A stretch of DNA of 35,964 nucleotides, taken from positions 1 to 35,964 of the forward strand of contig JAMYHX010000449.1 in NCBI GenBank assembly GCA_025529335.1. Reading direction: 5' to 3'. Every line of letters starts with the position of its first letter. Within the stretch, counting starts at the first letter, position 1. Below the pieces are notes generated by a model. That model did not search any database and had not been told where the DNA came from. It saw only the letters and a list, made by a program, of their open reading frames with translations. The stretch is from Rhizopus sp. PT2906 (Eukaryota > Mucoromycota > Mucoromycetes > Mucorales > Rhizopodaceae). Both the position numbers and the translations under genes were made by a program. This document shows, in pieces, positions 20,078 through 29,870 of the stretch.

Positions 20078-21089
20078 ATGAAAACAGTCCTTTCGCTCCT
20101 TTTTATCGTTGCTTCTCTGGTACAAGTTGTCCTAGGTCAATATAAACTTAAGGATAATTACACTGGCAAGAAGTTTCTTGAACAATTCACTTTCTTTCAC
20201 GAAAGAGACCCTACAAACGGATTTGTTCAATATCAAGACTTGCAGCATGCTAAATCATTAGGCCTTGCTTTTGTTAAGGGAAATCGATTCATCATGAAGG
20301 CAGACAATAAGACAATCGCTCCCCATGGCCGTCCATCCATTCGTATCCATTCCAACAAGACTTATAGCTCCGGTCTTTTTGTCTTTGATATAAACCATAT
20401 ACCGTCCGGTTGTGGCACATGGCCTGCTTTCTGGTTACTTGGTCAGACATGGCCAAACAATGGCGAAATAGACGTAAGTCTAAGTGCTATTTCCCCCTAA
20501 TTTAATACTAACCTTTCTTTTCTGTGGCATATAGATTATTGAAGGCATTCATAATGAAACAAAAAACACCATTACGCTTCATACAGATAATAAATGTAGC
20601 ATGCAAGGTGTAAAGCAATTCATGACAGGTGCTGCTTCCAAATATAGAAACTGTGATGTCCATGCCGCTGATCAGCCTAACAATCATGGATGCAGTGTCT
20701 CTGATTCAAAGCACGACTCGGTGGGCCGAGGCTTCAATAAGAACGGTGGTGGTGTATACGCCGTTCGCTGGGAAAGGTTGACAGGTATTCAAATTTGGTT
20801 CTTCCCTCGGCGCTCGATTCCAAAAGATATCAAGTCTGGCAAACCCACACTCAAGAACTGGGGTCGTCCTACCGCTGACTTTCCATTTGGAAATAGATGT
20901 CAGCATGAAGCATTCAAGAATATGAGAATAGTACTTGATCTTACTTTCTGTGGTGATTTGGCTGGTATTCCAAGCATTTCTTCAAGTTACCATTGCCCCT
21001 TAGACTGTAAATCATATGTGAAGAATAACCCTCATAGCTTCAATGCTGCTTTTTGGGACATTAATTCATTAAAAGTATATCAAAAATAG
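20078..21089 (+). CDS. Secreted GH16 family beta-glucanase
   Basis: Extracellular or wall-associated hydrolase, expected to cut beta-1,3(4)-glucans. Exons 20078-20473 and 20535-21089, intron 61 nt, 316 aa. A clear signal peptide (MKTVLSLLFIVASLVQVVLG) would be cleaved near residue 20. The catalytic motif ExDxxE is GEID|IIEGIHNE (Glu130 nucleophile, Asp132, Glu135 acid/base), and the intron falls exactly between Asp132 and Ile133. The GCGTWPAFWLLG segment before it is the typical GH16 substrate-binding strand. Several NxS/T sequons (NYT, NKT, NET) and many cysteines suit a secreted glycoprotein. Known Mucoromycota GH16 enzymes share this GTWPAFW...GEIDIIEG arrangement. The exact substrate is not decided by sequence. 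Confidence 0.92.
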
Positions 21090-23663
21090 ACTTTAGACAT
21101 TCATTAGACTCTTAGACAATAAATCATACAAAGAGAATCATTATACGTTATTTAATTAGAAGACTAATGAATAAAAATAACGTATTATCGTTTTATGCTT
21201 AACAAAAAAAGTAAAAGGGATGACAGCAGTGTACTGACAAAGGTTGTCCTTAAAGCACCTTCTTTGGGTATTTGTGTATGTAAGTAAGTCCGTCAAGTAT
21301 TTAGGTGAGTCAGGCAAGAACTGTAGCTGGACTGGCCCCCGCTTGAACAATGATTCCCAGCTAGGGTTCCTCAATGAAGATGCCTCCTGCCTTTCGTCTA
21401 TCTAGTGCAGATAATGACAGTGTGAACATTCCTTGTTCATTCGCCCAAGGTCTAATGGCCACAAAGGGTATGACCGAGAAATGTAGGCAACAGGAATTGT
21501 TTAAGAAGATTCTATTCCACTTGCACCTTCTATGTCGGCCACTCTCTCTTTCTCGCCTACTGAGTTGAATGGAAATGCCTCTGAGCCAATGCAAGTTATT
21601 CTCGTTACATCTTAAATTTTGTAATATCTTTACTTGTTCATCTTTATTTAGTTTTGAAATAGATTACAATGGCTCCACCCTCAAACTTCGTTTTCCAATG
21701 AGCTGAATTCGCTTTTGCATCACTCAAATTTCGTTTTGATTATTAAAAAGTTCATATTTGTTTAAGGGTGAAGACTACATGCACCAGAAAATAGGCTAAA
21801 TAATGCAAATACGAATTTATCCTAAGTGGTCTTTTTTGATCAAACTGACAACATAAAATTAGAATAAATAACAACATTTCTTTTTATCTCTTTCTTCTTG
21901 AAAAGAAACAAACTAAGATGGCAGCATTCAAAGCTATGTTTAGCGTTGTGCTACGCAGTCAAATATTTTTCTGGGGGATATCATAGGTAGTGTCAGGAGA
22001 TAGCGCGCATAGTATTAGTCTAACTTCTGGTGTAGTTTTGAGTATACTTAGTATACACCTTTTTTTAAAGGTCTGAATGCAACAGCAAAGTGATTGCGGC
22101 CTTAAAGGCAATGAAATTGATCGAGGACAGAAAGGGTGTTAAGCTGAATTTCATTTTCGCTAATACTGGTATTGCTTTTCTCAATGATGCGTTATACTGC
22201 TAAGGTAAGCCTAATGGAAAGGTATTGGCCAAGGACGAAGCCAAGAATTTGTACTTGCGAAGTAAGCCTTTGTTATTCTGGATGACTCTTTTTCCAAAAT
22301 CATCGATGGAGTTACTGTTCATATAATCTGAAAGAAGTTCATATTCCTGCTTCTGAAGAATCCACTTCTTTGCTGGCTGAGTATCTTGCTGCTATTTTAT
22401 CTTTGAAGGTAAGTCTTTCTTAAAGTTCTGTTAAAGCGAAGTACCTACATGCACTGACATAAATAAACTTTAGAGAGCTGTTGTCAAGAATTTCAAGACC
22501 ATTGAATGTATCATGAAAGTTGTGCAAGATGAGGATCTTAAACTTTTGTTCAATAGATTCGATGTCTCCTGCTTCCGTGACGACTCAAGTTGCTCAAGTG
22601 ATCTTCTGGGGCAGAAGCTTTGCAATGGGACGAGGAGGAATAAAGGAAAGGATTCTGCAGAGAATCAATATCGTGGTTTATCTATCAGTGTAAATGGATT
22701 TATGATCGTATCAATGTTAAGTAACATTTTATTTAATAGTAGATTTTGACGATATTATATCGCTTTTGTTTAACTGAAAGTTTCAAACGCGCTCTTCCCT
22801 TTGTCTTGATAAGCGATTTATTTAAGCATAGAAAGTTTCTTTTTTTTTGACATTTTCTCTAAAGTTTTTACTTCATACTACAGACAGTTATATTGTACTC
22901 TGAGCTTTCTCACCTTTCATGAATGCTTCCTTCACAGTCAGTGACTAAGTTCTAATTAAAATTGTTTGAAATTGATCCATCAAAAGGTGTGTTTGATTAT
23001 CTATTTACTTGAAATTGAACTCCAGAAAAGGGTTAAGGTTGCGGCTGAATAGGCTTTGGCTGTCAATACTATATAAACTTTTTGTGATTACATTTACCTT
23101 CAGTAAGCTTAGTTGCAGAAAGCTATAGTCATAAATTTAGAAGTTAAAGCATTCGCTCAAAAAGTAGGAGCTATTCAACCAGGCAATTAATACACCTACA
23201 ATGATAGGCAACTTAAAGAGACAATCCGTTCAGTGAGGGACGAACGAAATACGGCCGATGGCTGTTCAACATGCAAAGGCGAGAGACTTTGATCAATCAA
23301 AGAATGAACTTTTGGCTGTAGAAAAAACGAATTTCAGTCGAAGACAAAAACGATTTCAACTCATTGGAAAATGGACTTCGAGGATGAAGCTACTGTACTA
23401 CTACGCTTACGCGAATGACCTTAGAATTGAATTTCAATAAAGAGCATTTCAACATCCTCACATCATAGAAATGGGCCCAAGTTGAGTTTTAATTTGCATA
23501 AACAAAACTCAATTAACCTTGATTGGATATTTTGTGGGTCAAAGCTTCAAATGCATTGAATTGGTGCGGTAAAATAAAATCTAGCCATGCAGGAATGCTT
23601 ATATCATAGCACTAATCTCTTTCTTTTTTGTTTGCTATTTAAAAAATAATAATATACACAAAG
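21090..23663. other. Gene-poor region with decayed coding fragments
   Basis: About 2.6 kb without an intact gene. It holds short, frame-broken protein-like stretches (see 21905-22745), and two copies of a related sequence of about 65 bp in opposite orientation (21673-21735 minus, 23327-23391 plus). A motif at 21775-21800 (minus) and 22013-22045 (plus) recurs inside the Fanzor-like relic near 35.5 kb. The pattern fits old, nested mobile-element remains. The last 60 bp before 23664 are a T-rich then A-rich promoter/leader for the kinase gene. Confidence 0.5.
21905..22745 (+). pseudogene. Decayed protein-coding remnant, family not recognised
   Basis: Protein-like segments occur in order but in different frames: NSKVIAALKAMKLIEDRKG and NFIFANTGIAFLNDALY followed by a stop; GKPNGKVLAKDEAKNLYLR; FVILDDSFSKIIDGVTVHI; EVHIPASEESTSLLAEYLAA (22339-22407); and, after an intron-like gtaagt...tttag gap, RAVVKNFKTIECIMKVVQDE and a shifted TTQVAQVIFWGRSFAMGRGG. 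At least three frame changes or stops separate them. They read like one former gene with introns rather than random sequence. I could not assign a family. Confidence 0.4.
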
Positions 23664-25264
23664 ATGCCAGCTACAATTAGTAAAATAATTGATAAAGCAA
23701 AACCAAGGTTCTCGTTTCATCACCGTCATCACAGTGATGGCGAAGAACATCATCAACATCATGGAATATTCGCACTGAGTAGCAGTTTACCCACCCACCT
23801 TTTTGGATACAAAGATAGTAAAAAGGATGACTATGTGGAACCACCATCAAGTAAGTTATCAATAACAATGAGCATGTACCACAAACACACAATCTTACCC
23901 TTTCTTTAGTTGCTCCAACAGAGACTCAGCCAAGAGAAACGATGAAGCCTTCGCTACCACCTCCTACTCCTACTAAAGAGGAACGTCATAAACCATGTAA
24001 GGTGTTAATTCTAAAAAAGGCAAAGTTGGGTAAAAATAAACTTTTTTATAGCTTCATCAGTCAGTCCCCAAAACCTTCCGTCGACGCCTCCTGCAACACC
24101 CGGTGGCTCTTTTCTGGCTGCAGACAATGAACCAGCAAAAACCGCCACTCAGACAGAACAATCATCTATGGATGAACACAAGCAGAACGAAAAACTCGAA
24201 AAGGATAAATGTCAACTAAAACTAAGTGACTTCAAAATTGAGCGTACAGTGGGCACTGGTTCCTTTGGCAGAGTGCATTTAATTCAGTCAAAAATTAATC
24301 AAAGATATTATGCACTCAAGGTGCTTAAAAAGGCAGAAATTGTAAAGCTCAAACAAGTAGAGCACACAAATAATGAACGCGCTATACTCGCTAGTGTTCA
24401 ACATCCATTTATTGTCAATCTTTGGGGAAGCTTTCAGGATGATGCTAACCTCTACATGGTCATGGACTATGTTCCAGGTGGAGAGCTTTTCTCCTTCTTA
24501 AGAAAGTCAAAGGTATACATCTTTATATATATAATACTTTTGTTGCTCATGCTTCAAATGTAGAAATTTTCAAATGAAGTTGCTCGTTTTTATGCGGGAG
24601 AAGTATTATTGGTTCTTGCTTATCTTCACAGTAAGGATATCATTTATCGAGATTTAAAGCCTGAAAATATCCTACTGGATGCACATGGGCATATAAAAGT
24701 GACTGATTTTGGGTTTGCCAAGAAAGTTCCTGATATCACTTGGACATTATGTGGCACACCTGACTATCTTGCTCCCGAAATCATTCAAACGAAAGGATAT
24801 GGGAAGGCAGCCGACTTTTGGGCCTTTGGGGTTCTTATTTTTGAAATGCTTGCAGGGTAAGTCAGTTAATTGAGCACAATTACAGATGTCATTAACTCTG
24901 TTTTAGTTATCCACCATATTATGATGATAACCAATTTAAGCTATACGAAAAAATTTTGACTACACAGCCAAAATATCCTGCACATATGGATGCAGCTGCA
25001 AAGGACCTATTAAAGCATTTACTGACAACTGACTTGAGCCAGCGTTATGGAAACCTAAAAAGAGGATACCTTGATATCATGGAGCACAAGTGGTTTGCTC
25101 CATTAGACTTTGAGAAACTAATTCAGCGCAAGATAAAACCACCTCATATTCCCCATATCAAAGGAAGTGGTGATACAGCAAACTTTGACAAGTATCCAGA
25201 AGAGTTTCATCCTTATGGTGTCCCTCAAAAAGAGAACTACCGAGATCAGTTTCCTGATTTTTAA
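23664..25264 (+). CDS. cAMP-dependent protein kinase catalytic subunit
   Basis: AGC-family Ser/Thr kinase, effector of cAMP signalling. Exons 23664-23850, 23910-23996, 24052-24512, 24564-24856, 24907-25264; introns of 59, 55, 51 and 50 nt; 461 aa. A non-conserved N-terminal extension of about 150 aa is His-rich (HHRHHSDGEEHHQHH) and then Pro/Thr/Ser-rich. The kinase domain starts near LSDFKIERTVGTGSFGRVHL (glycine loop), followed by ALKVLKK (catalytic Lys about 181), IIYRDLKPENILL, VTDFGFAKKV and the activation loop TWTLCGTPDYLAPE, whose Thr corresponds to PKA Thr197. The AGC tail includes FDKYPEE, and the protein ends exactly at DQFPDF, the PKA-type FxxF hydrophobic motif. YRDLKPEN and the C-terminal FxxF separate it from PKC, S6K and Akt. 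Mucoromycota often have several PKA catalytic genes; which paralogue this is cannot be decided. Confidence 0.95.
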
Positions 25265-25631
25265 TTGTAAATTACTGTATATTGTAACTGTAATCAGAAT
25301 AAAAAAAATATAAAAACATCTATTTGAAGCATTTTCAAACGCGAGAAACAGGTTGAAGACTCGTGTTGGAGACGTTGGGAAGAAGAACAGGTCGAAGGTG
25401 ATGTCCTTATTAGATAAAATTGAACAGAAAAAAAGGGGATGTATAGCGATCTACTTTTATGAATGATCATCGCCTAGTTTATCTAATGAGAAACAGATAA
25501 ATCAGCAGAATCGATAATACAAAACTCTTTATGCTTTGTACAGTAAACATCTATTTTTAGTAACTTGCATCGTACAACTAAATTGACATTTTGTAATAAC
25601 ACGTATTGTTTCCCTTTATTGATTTTATGAC
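25265..25631. other. Intergenic spacer PKA / ALG8
   Basis: 367 bp. An aataaaa-type poly(A) signal follows the kinase stop at about 25298. The remainder is AT-rich with no gene or repeat that I can see; it must contain the ALG8 promoter. Confidence 0.5.
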
Positions 25632-27658
25632 ATGCAAAACCTACTCATAATCAGCACATTCATTAAGCTATTACTTATACCAGCATAGTAAGAGAGTTAT
25701 TGATAAAAATATCAACAGGGGAAGAAAATGTCATTCTCATTCAGATGATGTAGTCGATCGACTGATTTTGAAGTTCATCGAAATTGGTTAGCTATAACAC
25801 ACAGTTTACCAATCAATCAATGGTACCTTGAGGTAAAAGTGATAGACAAATATTGTACAAGAATTGAGCAATTATATCTACTAGAAAACGTCTGAATGGA
25901 CACTTGACTATCCTCCTTTCTTTGCATGGTTTGAGAAACTACTGAGCTTTTTTGCTGCTTTCGTGGATCCCAAGATGTTAAAAATTGAAAATCTTGAATA
26001 TGCAAGTAATGAAACTGTCATATTTCAGAGATTATCTGTCATTGTCAGTGAACTACTTCTTTTTTGGGCGTTGTCAAGGTGATTAATCTGATAAGCATTT
26101 GAGAAACGAGCAAACTGATTTGTATAGATACACGAAATATTTTGGAAACAAATATATACACTGGGTCATAGCCGGATCTATACTTATGCATCCAGGGGTT
26201 ATTATAGTAGATCATATTCATTTCCAGTATAATGGAATTTTGTATGGTATACTACTTTTGTCTATTGTGGAAGCCAAGAGGGTTAGTATAAAAGCTAATG
26301 TATAGTTCGCATTGTATTAATCAGTGTCTCTTTTATACCATGTAGAATAATTTACTCTTGTCTGGTATATTGTTTGCTGTACTGTTAAACTTTAAGCATA
26401 TTTATTTATATATGGCGCCTGCTTACTTTGTTTACTTGCTAAAGTCTTACTGCTATATTCAAGATGGTCCAGGTAAGAGCATGATATATATACTTTTTGA
26501 TTGTATAATACTCAAGTATGCTAGCCATGACATTTTCACTTCAAAGGTTTATTCTACTTGGCAGTTCAGTTATTGCTGTATTCCTTTTATCTTTTGGACC
26601 ATTCATTTATTTTGGTCAAATACCCAATGTACTTCAGCGACTCTTTCCATTCACTCGCGGACTATGTCATGCCTACTGGGCACCTAACTTTTGGGCACTC
26701 TATGCTGCCGCTGACAGGGCCTTGATCATCCGTAAGAAATGATATATTTTGTTTTTCTTCTAATCTAAACATCTTTTGCTACAAGTTGGAAAGAAACTTG
26801 GCTGGAAATTAAAAGAGGAAGCAATCGGTTCTATGACAAAAGGCTTTGTGGGCGACACCCAGTTTGCTGTATTACCAACCATTGAGGCCATTCACACACT
26901 GATTTTTACCACAGGTGTGCAGCTGGTAAGTTGATATAGCGACAGAATTTAAAACTAACCTGTGCATACGTAGATCGTGCTTCAAAAATTATGGAGAAAG
27001 CCAACGTTTAACAACTTTTTATCTTCACTGCTATTATGTGCATTCGCAACTTACTTATTTGGATGGCATGTTCATGAAAAGGCCATCATGATTGTCCTAA
27101 TTCCTTATGGGTAAAAAGAAAATTCTAAAAAAAAGTCTGTTGCATTGATAACACCCTTTGTAGGCTGATGGCGACGGACAGCAAGCTAAATCTAAGAGTG
27201 TTTGTCATATTAAGCATAGCAGGTATCTATTCATTGTATCCTCTGCTATTTCAACCTACAGGTAAGCCACATATTGAATAGAACAAAAAATCAATTGTAT
27301 CTAACATGACATAACTGCACAGAAACACCTATAAAGTTAGTATATACACTACTTTGGGCATTTACTGTTGTACCCAGCCTGTCCTATAGCATGAACATGT
27401 AAGGCTGCTTCTAAAGAGATGCTTGTACTAACCTTTTTATATTTGAATCGTAGTGCACTAAAGGATCTTTTATCGAGACTAGAGAAATTGTACCTAGTTG
27501 GGTTCTTATTCCTGCAGTGCTATACAAGTATAATACATGACTTGCTATTTGATTCTCATCAGTTACAGTTCTTACCCCTAATGATGACAAGTATATACTG
27601 TAGTATTGGTATCATCTATGGCTGGTGTATGTTGATGATAAACTACTTAATTAATTGA
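25632..27658 (+). CDS. ALG8: Dolichyl-P-Glc:Glc1Man9GlcNAc2-PP-Dol glucosyltransferase (ALG8)
   Basis: ER multi-span enzyme adding the second glucose to the lipid-linked oligosaccharide for N-glycosylation. Eleven exons: 25632-25687, 25754-25832, 25885-26078, 26128-26281, 26346-26472, 26525-26731, 26786-26925, 26974-27110, 27164-27261, 27323-27398, 27454-27658; ten introns of 48-66 nt; 490 aa. Landmarks are LLLIPAYRSTDFEVHRNWLA, SLPINQWYLEKTSEWTLDYP, PPFFAWFEKLLS, HPGVIIVDHIHFQYNGILYG, LNFKHIYLYMAPAYFVYLL, FPFTRGLCHAYWAPNFWALY and FGWHVHEKAIMIVLIPYG. CHAYWAPNFWALY and EWTLDYPPFFAWFE are shared by ALG6/ALG8; the HFQYNG, FTRGL and TSEWTLDYPP details favour ALG8. Many hydrophobic segments are spread along the protein. 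For the intron ending at 26524, a second AG at 26547 would shift the frame, so the model uses the first. Confidence 0.93.
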
Positions 27659-28599
27659 ATAAACAAACTATCATGTCCTATTTGAGATGATGCATTTAAA
27701 AGCATTATGCTTAACCCCTATTCATCATAACTATGATAGAACCGTCTCTTTATAATTGTAACGGTATATTTCTGATGTTCAGAATGCTTTGAAGGTATGA
27801 AGAGATTTTTAATTCATTAGTATCGACCTTGAGAGATCTAAGAGTAAAACAAGAAAGACAAAATATAGACAGCCATAACTCAAGCTCATTCAGCCAAGTG
27901 ATGTATTTGGTTTGAATCACTATAATACTTTATGATCTTATAGTAGAGCATACATTCCCCTCCATCACGCCTGATAAGAATAAATTATAGTACCAATAAC
28001 AATAATAGCTACTAGAAAAACAATGATGAATAATTACACTGGCAACATTAACTCTATCTATAAAACCCATACGCGTCTTACTTTAATATTCTTCTTTTCT
28101 TTTTAGTCATCGCTGTATTGTCCATTCTCGATTTAAAGCAGAGTATAGCATATTTAAGGCAGGCTCCATGGTTTAGAGCTCGAAATAAGAATAAGCATTT
28201 ACAAGGGTAATTGATACTTACACGTTGAAACGGTGGATGGCTCAAGTAAATTTTACTCGTTGTTACCAATTGAAATGAAGCTAGATTTAACCTAGGAGGT
28301 GCTTGTTTTACATATAATTTACGCTTACAAAAGATGAGATACACTGTGTTTTACAAAACAAACTTTACTTTCATATTGAAATACACTTTTGGTACCTGGG
28401 CGGAGCTATTCAAGATGAGGAAAACATTCACGCGTGCAATAAACTAAATTAGTCATTTTGTGTGATATTAAGTTGGCTGTACAGAGGAAAAAAGTTTGAC
28501 AGATATACTGAAAGGAGGAGGGGGGAGGGGGAGGATATTTAGTGTCTCCCTGCAGCTTCTTTCTTTTATTTTTTCGCTTACTTTCTACAGACAGCGCTA
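27659..28599. other. Intergenic region
   Basis: About 940 bp, AT-rich, no supported gene. A minus-strand frame at 28078-28344 has no motif. Just before the next gene is a purine-rich block (28511-28534, ggaggagggggg-like) and then a CT-rich leader. Confidence 0.5.
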
Positions 28600-29499
28600 A
28601 TGGAATCTGTAAAGCCAAAAAGATTCTCTTTTTCTGGATTTAGCAGCTCATTATCTAGAAGCTTTTCTTTTTCATCCAACGAACAACAAAAGCAAGATGA
28701 ATCTCACAACAAGAGTAGCAAACGGGCTCAAAAGTCTAAAAGTTTATACATAAAATCGTTTCGAAAACCCGAAGAGAGAATAAAGACGAGTTATGACGCT
28801 AAAGAAGCTACTCAGTCAAATGGAAAAGAGATCCGCAACAACATTCGAAGATCGCTATCGGCCGTCTTGTACGCATCTCCTCAGTCCAAAGACAAGACTG
28901 GTGAAAATAGCAATAAGTTAGTACCTGTATTAGTAACACCTGAGCTATCTGAATCAGTAGGCGGAATCTTGATCGATGATAGTAGCAGTAAAAAACTGCA
29001 AGAGGAAATAAAAAAGACAGAAAGAAAGAAGGCAGTTGAATATGACAACACATTAGATGTATTCGTAGATGATACAACAAATGACACTATTACGATTCTA
29101 TGGCAAGGATACTGTTATACAATTAAAATAAGTGATAAAAACCCTGTAGCTTCAGAGATAATTAAGCAAGAGAATGCGGAGATGAACGATATTGTTAAAG
29201 ACTTGAAGGCTAGATATGAAAGGGAATTATGGTATACATATCATGGACTTATACACCCACTTCATCTCTTTAAAGAAAAGGATGACAATCAAGAAATCTT
29301 GGACACAGGCAAATGGCATGGATTGAGCGTAGGAGAACTCAAACGTTACTATGACAATTATGGATCTATGATGCTAAAGATACGTGAATCAAGGATGCTA
29401 GAGCAGCAGCGTCATTATTACTGTCTTAGTGATGCTAAAAAGGAATGGATTATACCAGAGATAGTAAAGGAGCCACAGCAAGTTATATCGAAAGTTTAG
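28600..29499 (+). CDS. Hypothetical protein, basic Ser-rich N-terminus
   Basis: Single-exon, 299 aa, not recognised. The N-terminus (SFSGFSSSLSRSFSFSS) is Ser/Phe-rich and followed by a Lys/Arg-rich segment to about residue 85, likely disordered. About residues 140-295 look folded: DNTLDVFVDDTTNDTITILW, YCYTIKISDKNPVASEIIKQ, a helical ARYERELWYTYHGLIHPLHL and GLSVGELKRYYDNYGSMM, then a charged C-terminus. There is no signal peptide, membrane segment or catalytic motif that I can identify. Codon-length continuity, a CT-rich leader and an ATG right after it (gctaATGG) support a real gene. It is perhaps lineage-restricted to Mucoromycota, which is inference. A DHHC-like or kinase role is not supported. 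It converges with the antiporter gene, 371 bp away. Confidence 0.7.
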   Translation: MESVKPKRFSFSGFSSSLSRSFSFSSNEQQKQDESHNKSSKRAQKSKSLYIKSFRKPEERIKTSYDAKEATQSNGKEIRNNIRRSLSAVLYASPQSKDKTGENSNKLVPVLVTPELSESVGGILIDDSSSKKLQEEIKKTERKKAVEYDNTLDVFVDDTTNDTITILWQGYCYTIKISDKNPVASEIIKQENAEMNDIVKDLKARYERELWYTYHGLIHPLHLFKEKDDNQEILDTGKWHGLSVGELKRYYDNYGSMMLKIRESRMLEQQRHYYCLSDAKKEWIIPEIVKEPQQVISKV

Positions 29500-29870
29500 C
29501 TCCTTCGCCCTCCTCTTTCCTTCTCCTTGTATACCACAAAAGAAAAGAATACTATAACTTATTTAATAAAGTAAAGCTGAAATTAATCATTGCACCTTGT
29601 AACCATTTCACCAACATCTTAAATTTATTTGATATACGACGTCTGACGTTTTTATACTCAAGGTAAAATCTTTTTTTTTTTTTTTTGAGAATAGTTGTGT
29701 TGAGGCTTGTTCTTGTTGCTTTCGTAGCTATTATTTCATATTGATGACATTATGTATTTATTATATAAACAGGGAGAAGATGTGCATAAAGATAGTAATA
29801 GGAGATGCTTCTCTCTCTATCTTTGTTTTTTTTTTTGTTTTTTTTAGTCTATACAAAAATTGAGGGGTAA
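29500..29870. other. Convergent 3' spacer
   Basis: 371 bp between two converging genes, containing long T runs (about 29669-29685 and 29824-29846). Probably 3' UTRs and terminators; no gene seen. Confidence 0.5.
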
